From Vibrio sp. PID17_43 (GTDB lineage Bacteria; Pseudomonadota; Gammaproteobacteria; Enterobacterales; Vibrionaceae), in assembly GCF_002608565.1 (NCBI RefSeq), contig NZ_LIXM01000006.1, positions 1 through 64,000 of the forward strand: a stretch of DNA of 64,000 bases. Direction: 5' to 3'. The position numbers and the translations under genes were made by a program. The notes under the pieces were generated by a model. That model was not told the origin of the DNA and did no database searches. It was given only the letters and a program-made list of their open reading frames with translations. Of this stretch, positions 1-9,350 are shown in pieces (positions within the stretch are counted from its first letter, which is position 1; every line of letters begins with the position of its first letter).

Positions 1-18
1 GTGGTTAATTGCAAAATA

Positions 19-51
19 AAAGGCTCTAAGTTTTGGGAACTTAGAGCCTTT
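19..51 (+). terminator. Rho-independent terminator of a gene left of the window
   Basis: A perfect 14-bp inverted repeat (19-32 with 38-51) encloses a 5-nt loop and is flanked by A and T runs. No gene in the window ends here, so it probably serves a gene just outside the left edge. Confidence 0.7.
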
Positions 52-234
52 ATAAGCCATCTGTAGGATCGTTCAACCGATCATTTATCTCTTAACTGAT
101 CGGCATTAGACGTTGGTCTGCTTTTTTTTACAAATGTCTAATTTGTAAGTAAATTAACTGCAATTGTTATGGAAGTATGAATTTAATTCATCTACCTTTA
201 GGGTAATAAATAAAGGATAAATGGATGAATTCAA

Positions 235-1266
235 ATGAGAAAAGCGCTCATTCCTATTGCCGCAATCACGATATTGGTTGGATGTGGTAAAGAGCTCCCT
301 CCGGTCCCTGAACCCGAGTCTCGCCCTGCCAAGCTCTTTACCGTCTCTGTTGGCAACGCCCAGTTTGAACGCCAATTTCCTGCTACAACAGAAGCTGGAG
401 ATCGAGCCGTGTTGGCTTTCCGTGTTCCAGGTTTACTTCAATCTATTGACGTAAACGCTGGGCAAGCCGTCAATAAAGGGGATGTGTTAGCCACGCTCAA
501 TCCCGACGAATATACCCTCCTTGAAAGGCAAGCCAGAGCAAATTTCATGCTCGCAGATGTTCAATACAAACGTTATAAGAAACTCAGCAAAGACAAAGTG
601 GTTTCTGAACAAGATTTTGATCGCGCCAAAGCAAACCATAATTCAGCTAAAGCACAATGGGACCAAGCAAAAGCGAACTTAAGGTACACCAAACTAGTCG
701 CCCCTTATGATGGTACGATCTCTTACCTACCTGCCGAAAATCATGAATATGTGGCTGCGAAAGCAGGGGTCATGAACATTCAAACAAACCAGGTGTTGAA
801 AGTTATTTTTCAGTTGCCTGACCATTTGTTGACCCGTTTTTCTCAAGGTGCAGATGCTTCTGCATCCATGACATTTGATGCGTTTCCCGAACAAGCTTTT
901 GAACTTACTTTTCAAGAAATAGACACCGAAGCCGATCCTAAAACCGGAAGTTACAAGGTGACCATGGTAATGGCGCGCCCAGAAGACATTGGTATTCTTC
1001 CTGGTATGTCAGGTACTGCACATCTGGTCTCTGCAAATGCGAGTGCAACTAAGATCCCTGACTCTGCATTATTTGAGCAGGAGGGTAAAACGTATGTATG
1101 GCGCGTTAATGACCAAGGCCTTATTGAGAAAGCAGTGGTGACGTTAAACGAGAAACAGCAAGTAATTGAGGGATTAGAGGACGGTGATCAAATCATTATT
1201 TCCGGCGTCAACGCGATTGAACCTGGTATCAAAGTGCGAGAATGGATTAAAGAACGAGGATTGTAG
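235..1266 (+). CDS. RND efflux periplasmic adaptor lipoprotein (first of two)
   Basis: A 343-aa membrane-fusion protein that would link an inner-membrane RND pump to an outer-membrane channel. The N-terminus is a lipoprotein signal with lipobox LVGC (Cys17). Biotinyl-lipoyl-like and alpha-hairpin regions follow (residues about 60-170; AGQAVNKGDVLATL is the typical adaptor lipoyl half), then beta-barrel and membrane-proximal domains. It is the first gene of a three-gene operon; the second adaptor starts 2 nt after its stop. Two adaptors with one pump recalls Vibrio vexIJK/vmeGHI systems; that orthology is inferred from layout only. Substrate unknown. Confidence 0.88.
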   Translation: MRKALIPIAAITILVGCGKELPPVPEPESRPAKLFTVSVGNAQFERQFPATTEAGDRAVLAFRVPGLLQSIDVNAGQAVNKGDVLATLNPDEYTLLERQARANFMLADVQYKRYKKLSKDKVVSEQDFDRAKANHNSAKAQWDQAKANLRYTKLVAPYDGTISYLPAENHEYVAAKAGVMNIQTNQVLKVIFQLPDHLLTRFSQGADASASMTFDAFPEQAFELTFQEIDTEADPKTGSYKVTMVMARPEDIGILPGMSGTAHLVSANASATKIPDSALFEQEGKTYVWRVNDQGLIEKAVVTLNEKQQVIEGLEDGDQIIISGVNAIEPGIKVREWIKERGL

Positions 1267-1267
1267 A

Positions 1268-2353
1268 ATGAAAGGAACCGTTACTTTAACAAGTCTGTGC
1301 TCTCTTCTATTGCTTGCCGGGTGTGGTGATCCGGCTCCAGAAAGAGCGCTCGATACCCCCCTCGTACGTGTGGTGTCACTGGAAGGAAAAAAAGTGAATG
1401 ATAACTTGTACTTTCCTGCCGTTGCTAATGCAGCAGACCGTTCTCACCTGAGTTTTCGCGTCGCTGGGGAGATCAGTCGCGTATTGGTAAGAGAAGGGGA
1501 TAGAGTACAAAAAGGGGACGTGATCGCAACGCTTGACCCAACGGATTATCAGCTCGCCGTCGACAATGCCACGGCAAGGTTTTCGGTTATTGATAGCCAA
1601 TATCGCCGCTCAAGTCCGTTAGTCGAAAAAGGACTATTGGCAAAGTCTCAATTTGATGAGATTGCCGCACAGAGACAAATTGCCTTGGCAGAGCTTGACT
1701 TAGCAAAATTACATTTGTCTTTTACTACGCTCAAAGCGCCAGTGGATGGAATTATTTCTCGAGTAAATGCGGAGCAGCATGAAAATATACAAGTCGGTCA
1801 ATATATTGTAAATATCCATAGCGTAAATCGGGTAGAAGTATTGATTCAACTTCCTGACAGAATTTATGTAAGGCAACCCAAAAAAGAAGAGGCGCTCACT
1901 GCAATTAATGCCATGGTACGTGTTCCAAGTGGCAATGAATATAGTGCGAGCATAAAAGAATTTACCACCGAGCCAGATCCCTCGACGGGTACTTTTACCG
2001 TGACGCTCTCGTTACCGATGCCTGAGCAAGAATACATACTCGATGGTATGGCTGTTGAGGTGACATCTAAAGATGAAAACGTAGGTTTAGAGTTGAACGT
2101 CGGTATTGACGTACCGATTGAGGCTATTTTTAACGCTGACGGAGATGAGTTAGGCCGTAAAAATAAGTTTGTTTGGGTTCTTAATGATGATAGTACCGTT
2201 AGCCGTAAGCAAGTTCTGGTAGGCAAAGCATCAAGAACGTCAATTCAGATTCTTGATGGCTTAAAACTCAATGATAAAGTCGTCGTGGCAGGGATATCTC
2301 GTTTAAGAGAGGGCATGAAAGTAGACGTGGTTAAGCAGGAGATAAGCCAATGA
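1268..2353 (+). CDS. RND efflux periplasmic adaptor lipoprotein (second)
   Basis: A 361-aa membrane-fusion protein paralogous to the upstream gene. The ATG at 1268 is preferred over an in-frame start 28 codons upstream, because it opens directly onto a lipoprotein signal with lipobox LLAGC and follows the preceding stop by 1 nt. The lipoyl half REGDRVQKGDVIATL and the hairpin region are clear. Its stop overlaps the pump start as ATGA, a sign of translational coupling. It may form mixed adaptor hexamers with the first protein, which is an inference. Confidence 0.88.
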   Translation: MKGTVTLTSLCSLLLLAGCGDPAPERALDTPLVRVVSLEGKKVNDNLYFPAVANAADRSHLSFRVAGEISRVLVREGDRVQKGDVIATLDPTDYQLAVDNATARFSVIDSQYRRSSPLVEKGLLAKSQFDEIAAQRQIALAELDLAKLHLSFTTLKAPVDGIISRVNAEQHENIQVGQYIVNIHSVNRVEVLIQLPDRIYVRQPKKEEALTAINAMVRVPSGNEYSASIKEFTTEPDPSTGTFTVTLSLPMPEQEYILDGMAVEVTSKDENVGLELNVGIDVPIEAIFNADGDELGRKNKFVWVLNDDSTVSRKQVLVGKASRTSIQILDGLKLNDKVVVAGISRLREGMKVDVVKQEISQ

Positions 2354-5300
2354 GTGAAAATAATCACACTACGCCGCAAGATGACGAAAACATAACGGGT
2401 ATCGCCGCGTATTTCATTCGTAATCGAGTCATTAGTTGGATGGTGGCTCTGATCTTTTTGATTGGGGGTGTCGCCTCTTTCTTTGGCTTAGGTCGCTTAG
2501 AAGATCCGGCCTTTACAATCAAAGATGCGATGATTGTAACGTCTTATCCAGGCGCAACTCCGCAACAGGTAGAGGAGGAAGTGACCTATCCGATCGAGAA
2601 GGCGATTCAACAACTGACTTATGTTGACGAGGTAAATTCGATATCTAGCCGTGGTTTGTCTCAAATTACAGTAACGATGAAGAATAACTATGGCCCAAAC
2701 GACTTACCTCAAATTTGGGATGAGCTGCGTCGTAAGGTGAACGACTTACAAGGCACCTTGCCTCCGGGGGTAAATACGCCCCAAGTGATTGATGACTTTG
2801 GTGATGTATATGGCATCTTACTGGCAGTCACTGGCGATGGTTACAGCTACAAAGAATTACTGGATTATGTTGATTATCTTAGGCGAGAACTAGAACTTGT
2901 TGATGGCGTAAGCAAAGTATCAGTTTCTGGTGAGCAGCAAGAGCAAGTTTTCATTGAAATTTCAATGAAAAAACTCAGCAGCATTGGTCTTTCTCCAAAT
3001 ACGGTTTTCAACTTATTGTCTACGCAAAATGTAGTTTCCAATGCAGGTGCGATTCGAATTGGCGACGAGTACATTCGGATTCAACCGACGGGGGAATTTC
3101 AGAGTGTCAATGAGTTGGGAGATTTATTAATCACCGAATCAGGGGCACAAGGACTGATCTTCCTTAAAGATGTCGCAGATATTAAGCGTGGTTATGTCGA
3201 AGTACCGAGCAATATTATTAATTTTAACGGCAGCCTAGCGCTGAATGTCGGTGTTTCATTTTCCCAAGGTGTGAACGTGGTGGAAGTGGGCAAAGCCTTT
3301 GATCGCCGCTTAGCTGAACTCAAATACCAGCAACCAGTAGGCGTACAAATTTCTGAGATTTACAGTCAACCCAAAGAGGTCGACAAATCCGTCAGCGGCT
3401 TCGTTGTTAGCTTGGCGCAAGCAGTTGGGATTGTCATCATTGTATTGCTGTTCTTCATGGGACTTCGATCTGGTCTGCTAATTGGCCTCATTCTGCTATT
3501 GACCGTGCTTGGTACTTTCATTTTCATGAAGTATTTGGCGATAGATTTACAACGAATATCACTTGGCGCTTTAGTTATCGCTTTGGGTATGCTGGTGGAT
3601 AACGCCATCGTTGTGGTGGAAGGGATACTGATCGGTACCCAAAAAGGGCGAACGAGGCTGCAAGCCGCGACCGATATCGTGACGCAAACGAAGTGGCCGC
3701 TACTTGGTGCCACGGTGATTGCGGTAACCGCTTTTGCTCCGATCGGCTTATCAGAAGATGCAACCGGTGAATACTGTGGCACTTTGTTTACAGTATTGCT
3801 GATCTCTCTAATGCTGAGTTGGTTTACTGCGATCTCATTGACGCCATTCTTTGCTGATATTTTCTTCAAAGGGCAAAAAATAAAAAGTAGTGAAGGCAAA
3901 GATAATGATCCGTATAACGGAATTATCTTCATGATGTATAAGAAATTCTTAGAATTTTGCATGCGTCGTGCATGGATTACGGTTTTGGTTTTAGTTGCAG
4001 GTCTGGCCGCGAGTGTTTATGGCTTTACTCATGTTAAACAATCGTTTTTTCCGTCATCTACTACGCCAATTTTCCAATTGGATATGTGGCTGCCCGAAGG
4101 CACTGATATTCGAGCGACGAATGATAAGCTTAAAGAGCTCGAACACTGGTTGTCAGAGCAAGATAACGTAGAACATATCACCACCACCGCTGGTAGAGGT
4201 TTGCAACGTTTCATGCTTACTTATGCACCTGAGAAGAGTTATGCCGCTTATGGTGAGATCACGACTCGAGTAAACAACTATGAAGCGTTGGCGCCACTTA
4301 TGCAGCGTTTTCGAGAGCATATAAAAGCGAATTATCCAGAGATAAATTACAAGTTGAAACAGATAGAATTGGGACCTGGTGGTGGTGCAAAAATCGAAGC
4401 GCGCATCATTGGTTCTGATCCGACGGTATTGCGAACTATCGCTGCACAAGTGATGGATATCATGTATGCCGATCCTGGTGCGACAAATATTCGCCATGAT
4501 TGGCGTGAACGAACTCAGGTGTTGGAACCTCAGTTTAATGAAAGTCAGGCGCGTCGCTACGGTATTACTAAGTCTGATGTTGACGACTTCTTGTCGATGT
4601 CTTTCTCTGGTATGACTATCGGTCTATATCGTGATGGCACCACGTTGATGCCAATTGTCGCTCGTTTGCCCGAAGACGAACGAATTGATATTCGAAACAT
4701 TGAAGGTATGAAAATTTGGAGCCCGGCACAAACGGAGTTCATTCCGTTACAACAAGTGACTATGGGCTACGACATGCGCTGGGAAGACCCGATTATCGTA
4801 CGTAAGAATCGTAAACGCATACTCACAATCATGGCTGACCCTGACTTATTGGGTGAAGAAACCGCGTCGACGTTACAGAAGCGTTTGCAAACTCAAATCG
4901 AAGCTATCGAGTTACCGCCTGGCTACTCACTAGAGTGGGGGGGAGAGTACGAGTCTTCGGGAGATGCGCAAGCGTCGCTATTTACGACGATGCCAATGGG
5001 CTACCTATTCATGTTCTTGATTACGGTGTTCCTATTTAATTCTTTGAAAGAGCCATTGATTGTTTGGTTAACGGTCCCGCTTGCACTGATTGGTGTTACG
5101 ATAGGCCTACTCGCATTGAACACACCATTTGGCTTTATGGCGTTACTTGGTTTCTTGAGTTTGTCTGGTATGGTGTTGAAAAACGGTATTGTATTGCTGG
5201 ACCAGATTGAGATTGAAATCAAGTCAGGAAAAGAAGCTTACAGTGCGGTGGTCGACGCAGCAGTTAGTCGTGTCCGTCCTGTTTGTATGGCTGCGATCAC

Positions 5301-5454
5301 GACAATTCTTGGTATGATTCCACTTCTACCTGATATTTTCTTCAAACCCATGGCGGTAACCATCATGTTTGGTTTAGGTTTCGCGACGGTTCTGACGCTT
5401 ATTGTCGTACCCGTGTTGTATCGTCTTTTCCACAAAGTGGCAGTGCCAAAGTAA
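2350..5454 (+). CDS. RND efflux pump, AcrB/HAE family inner-membrane transporter
   Basis: A 1034-aa proton-driven resistance-nodulation-division pump of usual family length. TM1 is near residues 28-48, followed by a large periplasmic porter domain, TM2-6 at about 350-510, TM7 near 540, a second porter domain and TM8-12 at the C-terminus. The TM4 region carries GMLVDNAIVVVEG, but only one Asp of the AcrB Asp-Asp proton-relay pair is visible there. It starts in an ATGA overlap with the second adaptor and ends 27 nt before a terminator, so the operon is adaptor-adaptor-pump with no outer-membrane channel gene. It probably uses a TolC elsewhere. Confidence 0.92.
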   Translation: MSENNHTTPQDDENITGIAAYFIRNRVISWMVALIFLIGGVASFFGLGRLEDPAFTIKDAMIVTSYPGATPQQVEEEVTYPIEKAIQQLTYVDEVNSISSRGLSQITVTMKNNYGPNDLPQIWDELRRKVNDLQGTLPPGVNTPQVIDDFGDVYGILLAVTGDGYSYKELLDYVDYLRRELELVDGVSKVSVSGEQQEQVFIEISMKKLSSIGLSPNTVFNLLSTQNVVSNAGAIRIGDEYIRIQPTGEFQSVNELGDLLITESGAQGLIFLKDVADIKRGYVEVPSNIINFNGSLALNVGVSFSQGVNVVEVGKAFDRRLAELKYQQPVGVQISEIYSQPKEVDKSVSGFVVSLAQAVGIVIIVLLFFMGLRSGLLIGLILLLTVLGTFIFMKYLAIDLQRISLGALVIALGMLVDNAIVVVEGILIGTQKGRTRLQAATDIVTQTKWPLLGATVIAVTAFAPIGLSEDATGEYCGTLFTVLLISLMLSWFTAISLTPFFADIFFKGQKIKSSEGKDNDPYNGIIFMMYKKFLEFCMRRAWITVLVLVAGLAASVYGFTHVKQSFFPSSTTPIFQLDMWLPEGTDIRATNDKLKELEHWLSEQDNVEHITTTAGRGLQRFMLTYAPEKSYAAYGEITTRVNNYEALAPLMQRFREHIKANYPEINYKLKQIELGPGGGAKIEARIIGSDPTVLRTIAAQVMDIMYADPGATNIRHDWRERTQVLEPQFNESQARRYGITKSDVDDFLSMSFSGMTIGLYRDGTTLMPIVARLPEDERIDIRNIEGMKIWSPAQTEFIPLQQVTMGYDMRWEDPIIVRKNRKRILTIMADPDLLGEETASTLQKRLQTQIEAIELPPGYSLEWGGEYESSGDAQASLFTTMPMGYLFMFLITVFLFNSLKEPLIVWLTVPLALIGVTIGLLALNTPFGFMALLGFLSLSGMVLKNGIVLLDQIEIEIKSGKEAYSAVVDAAVSRVRPVCMAAITTILGMIPLLPDIFFKPMAVTIMFGLGFATVLTLIVVPVLYRLFHKVAVPK

Positions 5455-5481
5455 AAACTCCCAATTAGCAAGGATATTCAA

Positions 5482-5514
5482 AGCGCCTCTGGCTAACTGT
5501 TAGGGGCGTTTTTA
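5482..5514 (+). terminator. Rho-independent terminator of the RND operon
   Basis: The stem AGCGCCTCT/AGGGGCGTT (with imperfect pairing) is followed by a T run, 27 nt after the pump stop and 14 nt before the tag start. Confidence 0.7.
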
Positions 5515-5527
5515 TAAGGAGCAAATT

Positions 5528-6085
5528 ATGGAACAGAAAACTTGTGCATGGGCGATGAATCACCCCCTTGAGCGAGAGTATCATGATAAAGAGTGGGGGG
5601 TGCCAGTTTATGATGACAAGGTACTATTTGAATTTATTACCCTTGAAGGCGCTCAGGCAGGGTTGAGTTGGATAACCATTCTTAAGAAGCGCGAAGGGTA
5701 CCGAAAAGCATTTGAGCACTATGATCTCAATGCCTTGGCTGTGCGAGACGAAGCGCGTGCGGAGTATATTGTTGAGAACTTTGATGTGGTGAGGCATCGA
5801 GGAAAAATCAATTCAGTATTCAGTAATGCAAAAGCAGCAAATCAATTAATTGAGGAGTATGGTAGCTTATCGCAAGCGCTATGGCAGTTTGTTGATGGGA
5901 AGCCAATCATTAATCATTGGCAAGATATGAGTGAAGTACCTGTATCTACTGAGCAATCCAAAGCGATGAGCAAGTTCCTCAAAAAGAAAGGCTTTAAGTT
6001 TGTTGGTGAAACGATTTGTTATGCGTTTATGCAGGCAGTCGGCATGGTGGATGATCACGTTATCGGTTGTCCCCAAAAGCAATAA
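5528..6085 (+). CDS. tag: DNA-3-methyladenine glycosylase I
   Basis: A 185-aa base-excision repair glycosylase that removes 3-methyladenine from alkylated DNA. The family signature is present throughout: CAWAMNHPLEREYHDKEWG at the N-terminus, then LEGAQAGLSWITILKKR, and INHW further in. The zinc-binding Cys/His residues expected near both ends are visible (Cys near residue 6; His and Cys in DDHVIGCP at the C-terminus). Length matches E. coli Tag. It is monocistronic, with an AAGGAG ribosome site before the ATG. Confidence 0.95.
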   Translation: MEQKTCAWAMNHPLEREYHDKEWGVPVYDDKVLFEFITLEGAQAGLSWITILKKREGYRKAFEHYDLNALAVRDEARAEYIVENFDVVRHRGKINSVFSNAKAANQLIEEYGSLSQALWQFVDGKPIINHWQDMSEVPVSTEQSKAMSKFLKKKGFKFVGETICYAFMQAVGMVDDHVIGCPQKQ

Positions 6086-6125
6086 CGCCCCAAGCATTGA
6101 GGACATTATTGCTAGATGGATAGGA

Positions 6126-7331
6126 TTATAAGGACCTTTCTTTCTCTAGCGCTAAAGCGTTGTATCGAGCAAAGCCCGCTTCTAAATCGGCTATCAAGTC
6201 ATTCACATCTTCCAGACCGATATGCAGACGAATCAAGGTGCCTTCAAAGTTGGGATTTGCAACCGTACGCAAACTGTTGAAGCTCTTTGGTTCATTGGCG
6301 AGAATCAAGCTTTCGAAACCACCCCATGAGTAACCCATGCTGAAATGTTTCATACCATCAAGTAAAGCGGTGGTGGCTTTTGGGTAAGAGGACTTAAGCA
6401 CGAATGAAAATAGACCGTTCCCACCAGTGAAGTCACGCTTGAAGAATTCATGTCCAGGGCAGGTCTCCAAAGCAGGGTGGCGGACATGATCCACTTCAGG
6501 GCGGCTTTCTAGCCACTGAGCTATTTTCAGACTGCTCTCTGCATGCTGGCGTAAACGTACATCCAGAGTACGAATACCACGCAAGCCAAGGTAGGCGTCA
6601 TCAGGAGAAACGCACTGTCCCATTAGGTAACTTTGTTCGCGCAGCTGCGGCCAGTACTTTTCTGAGGCTACCGCCGTGCCGAGCATGACATCTGAGTGAC
6701 CAACAATGTATTTGGTTGCCGCTTGAATTGAAATATCCACACCGTGTTCAAATGGAGCAAAATTCACGCCTGCTCCCCACGTGTTGTCGAGCATCACAAT
6801 GATGTTTTGTTCATGGGCAATGTCAGCTAGGGTCGGGACATCGATCACTTCCATGGTGATCGAGCCTGGAGACTCCAAGAAAAGTATTTTGGTGTTTGGT
6901 TGGATCAGTTCTCGAATGTCTTCTCCGATCATTGGGTCGAAGTAAGTGGTTTCGACGCCCATTTTTTTCATAATGGTGTCACAGAAATCACGGGTTGGTT
7001 CGTAACAGGTATCTACCATAAGAATGTGATCACCCGTTTCGACAAAAGACAGAATGGCATTAGAAATAGCAGCAGTACCACAAGGGTAAAGCGCACAACC
7101 TGCACCACCTTCGATTTCGACCATGGCATCTTGAAAAGCAAAATGTGTGTGGGTGCCGCGACGACCGTAAAACAATGTTTTGTTAGCACGGTTAATCATC
7201 GCTTGGTTTTTTTCCGCGACCGTATCAAATACGACGGTAGACGCACGTTGCACGGGTGGATTTACCACCCCGTTGGTCCATTTCTTATTGCGGCCTGCGG
7301 TGACGAATTTCGTCTTTTTGCCCTCTGACAT
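6126..7331 (-). CDS. metC: Cystathionine beta-lyase
   Basis: A 401-aa PLP enzyme of the Cys/Met metabolism family that cleaves cystathionine to homocysteine, pyruvate and ammonia in methionine synthesis. The PLP lysine lies in [18 protein letters not shown] (about residue 216); the cofactor loop [14 protein letters not shown] and the aspartate in [10 protein letters not shown] are also present. Length and sequence fit MetC rather than MetB. It faces the tag gene convergently across a 40-bp gap. Confidence 0.92.
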   Translation of the reverse strand: MSEGKKTKFVTAGRNKKWTNGVVNPPVQRASTVVFDTVAEKNQAMINRANKTLFYGRRGTHTHFAFQDAMVEIEGGAGCALYPCGTAAISNAILSFVETGDHILMVDTCYEPTRDFCDTIMKKMGVETTYFDPMIGEDIRELIQPNTKILFLESPGSITMEVIDVPTLADIAHEQNIIVMLDNTWGAGVNFAPFEHGVDISIQAATKYIVGHSDVMLGTAVASEKYWPQLREQSYLMGQCVSPDDAYLGLRGIRTLDVRLRQHAESSLKIAQWLESRPEVDHVRHPALETCPGHEFFKRDFTGGNGLFSFVLKSSYPKATTALLDGMKHFSMGYSWGGFESLILANEPKSFNSLRTVANPNFEGTLIRLHIGLEDVNDLIADLEAGFARYNALALEKERSL

Positions 7332-7463
7332 AAAATTTCCCTGTCTAATTAACGATTTTTATTATTTAAAACATGGACTCGCTGTGCTTGGCAAGGGAAA
7401 AGTCAAATCTGCGTCACTTGTCAGAGGATTTGGGTGGATGAAACCGAGGGGGAGGGAGGAGAC

Positions 7464-7492
7464 AAAACCGACCGCTTGTGGCCGTCGGTTTT
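7464..7492 (-). terminator. Terminator downstream of cls
   Basis: A 9-bp perfect inverted repeat (AAAACCGAC with GTCGGTTTT) with an 11-nt loop lies 28 nt past the cls stop. The T run is short but present on either strand. Confidence 0.6.
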
Positions 7493-7519
7493 GAAATGAT
7501 CTAAGTGAGTGGATAGTTT

Positions 7520-8974
7520 CTAAAGTAATGGGTTAAATAGGTAGAAAATGCGCTCTAAGAAGTGAGAAAAGATAGTGCGTTTTTTCCATTCATCTAACTG
7601 AACCGTATGAGACTGATTGATATAGCGATCTTGAAGTGTGGACATCTGTTTTGTGAACGCTTCATCATCTACTGCTAGCGTTACCTCAAAGTTTAACCAC
7701 AAACTGCGCATGTCCATATTGACGGTACCGACAAGACAGAACTGATTGTCGATTACCACCGATTTGGTGTGGAGTAATCCACCGTAGAATTCGTAGATTT
7801 TTACTCCGGCAGTAAGTAGTTCGCTGTAAAACGCGCGTGATGCCCACTGCACCATCATTGAGTCATTTTTATGTGGAATAATCAGTTCGACATTAATCCC
7901 ACGTTGAGCCGTCATCTTAAGTGTTTCTAGCAGGTCGGCACTTGGCACAAAGTAAGGTGTGGTAATCCTTACGGAATGGTTCGCTTGGTTAATCGCCAAC
8001 GTTAATACCTGATAAATGAGATACTCAGGCATCCCGGGTCCTGATGGCACAACTTGGATAGGGTGCTGAAACTCCTCACTATCAATTCGGCATTCTGGGT
8101 GTTTAGGCAGCGCTCTCTCTCCCGTTTCTACTTCCCAATCCCAGCAATGAATCGCACTTAACACGTTTACCGTCGGTCCTGTGATACGCACCATTATATC
8201 AATCCATTGACCAACGCCACTGTCCTGTTTGAAAAACGCAGGGTCGACTAAGTTCATTGAACCGGTATAAGCAATCTCATCATCAATGACGATGATTTTG
8301 CGGTGTTGCCTTAGATCTAAGCGGCGTAAGAACATACGCCACATTTTAACTTCTAGCGCTTGCACAACATCGATTCCAGCTTCCTTCATCATTTTGTACC
8401 AAGGACTGCGGAAGAAACGAGGGCTACCAGCGGAATCGAGCAGTAGCTTTACATCGACGCCACGTTTAGAGGCCTGGATTAAAGCGGATGCAACCCCGTC
8501 AGCCAGACCACCAGGATGCCAAATGTAGAAAACCATGCGAATGCTGAATTGTGCGTGTTCAATGTCATGAATGATAGAACGCAGAATCTCATCAGGGGAT
8601 TGCTGAAGTGAAAGTGTGTTGCCGCTCAATCCAGGTAAACCAAGACGGTTATTACACAGTTCGTCAATACGGTAAATATGACGGCCCATGGATTCCGGTG
8701 TATGGGCATTACAATCGTTTAGCTGGGTAAACCATTGTTGAAATGGTTTGAACATCTCTTTCGCGCGTTCTGCACGCTTGCGACCCAGATTAAGTTCACC
8801 AAATAGGAAATAGCAGCCGACGCCAAGTACTGGAAGTATGTAAATAATCATGAGCCAGGCAAGAGAAACGCTGACAGCGCGACGCTTTAAAACCACGCGA
8901 ATCGTGACACCAGCGACGAGGAGCCAGTACAGGGCAATACCAACAAGGGTAAGAAAGTGATAGAACTTGTCCAT
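7520..8974 (-). CDS. cls: Cardiolipin synthase (PLD family)
   Basis: A 484-aa inner-membrane enzyme that condenses phosphatidylglycerol to cardiolipin. Two N-terminal transmembrane segments (about residues 5-25 and 38-58) precede two phospholipase-D HKD motifs: HRKIIVIDDEIAYTGSMN near residue 225 and HTKSVVIDNQFCLVGTVN near residue 403. Length equals ClsA of enterobacteria. It is transcribed alone, with its own terminator. Confidence 0.92.
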   Translation of the reverse strand: MDKFYHFLTLVGIALYWLLVAGVTIRVVLKRRAVSVSLAWLMIIYILPVLGVGCYFLFGELNLGRKRAERAKEMFKPFQQWFTQLNDCNAHTPESMGRHIYRIDELCNNRLGLPGLSGNTLSLQQSPDEILRSIIHDIEHAQFSIRMVFYIWHPGGLADGVASALIQASKRGVDVKLLLDSAGSPRFFRSPWYKMMKEAGIDVVQALEVKMWRMFLRRLDLRQHRKIIVIDDEIAYTGSMNLVDPAFFKQDSGVGQWIDIMVRITGPTVNVLSAIHCWDWEVETGERALPKHPECRIDSEEFQHPIQVVPSGPGMPEYLIYQVLTLAINQANHSVRITTPYFVPSADLLETLKMTAQRGINVELIIPHKNDSMMVQWASRAFYSELLTAGVKIYEFYGGLLHTKSVVIDNQFCLVGTVNMDMRSLWLNFEVTLAVDDEAFTKQMSTLQDRYINQSHTVQLDEWKKRTIFSHFLERIFYLFNPLL

Positions 8975-9350
8975 ATATGCTCAAAATAGAAACCTTAATA
9001 TGAATATTAAGCGTAAATCATGCTTCTGGAAACTGTTATTACGTTATGAAGGAAAAGGGCCGTTGGTGTTGATAGGTGAAGTAATTTTTCGACATGTTGT
9101 GTCATCAAATGATGACAATTTGAACAAAATGTTAAGAAATGAGCAAAATTTCAGCATTTAACCTGAATAATGAAACATTTTTTCGATAAATATGCTAAGT
9201 GGGGTTTCAATTTTAAATTGAAACTGTTTTACTGGCCATATATAGAGCGTTATACAAACTTTGCACAAGGTGTACATTTATTTTTACACTAACATATTTT
9301 AGACGCCTATTCAGTCTGCAAACACAACAAACATTTTTCGGAGAAAAAGC
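8975..9350. promoter_or_regulatory. Divergent intergenic region between cls and the NSS transporter
   Basis: 376 bp, AT-rich, no credible gene. It holds two near-perfect palindromes: GTCATCA-AA-TGATGAC at 9101-9116, and 10-bp arms GTTTCAATTT/AAATTGAAAC around one central base at 9204-9224. A possible sigma-70 promoter for the transporter has -35 TTGCAC at 9261-9266 and -10 TACACT at 9285-9290, with 18-bp spacing. The palindromes look like repressor or activator sites, but no cognate protein can be named. Confidence 0.4.
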
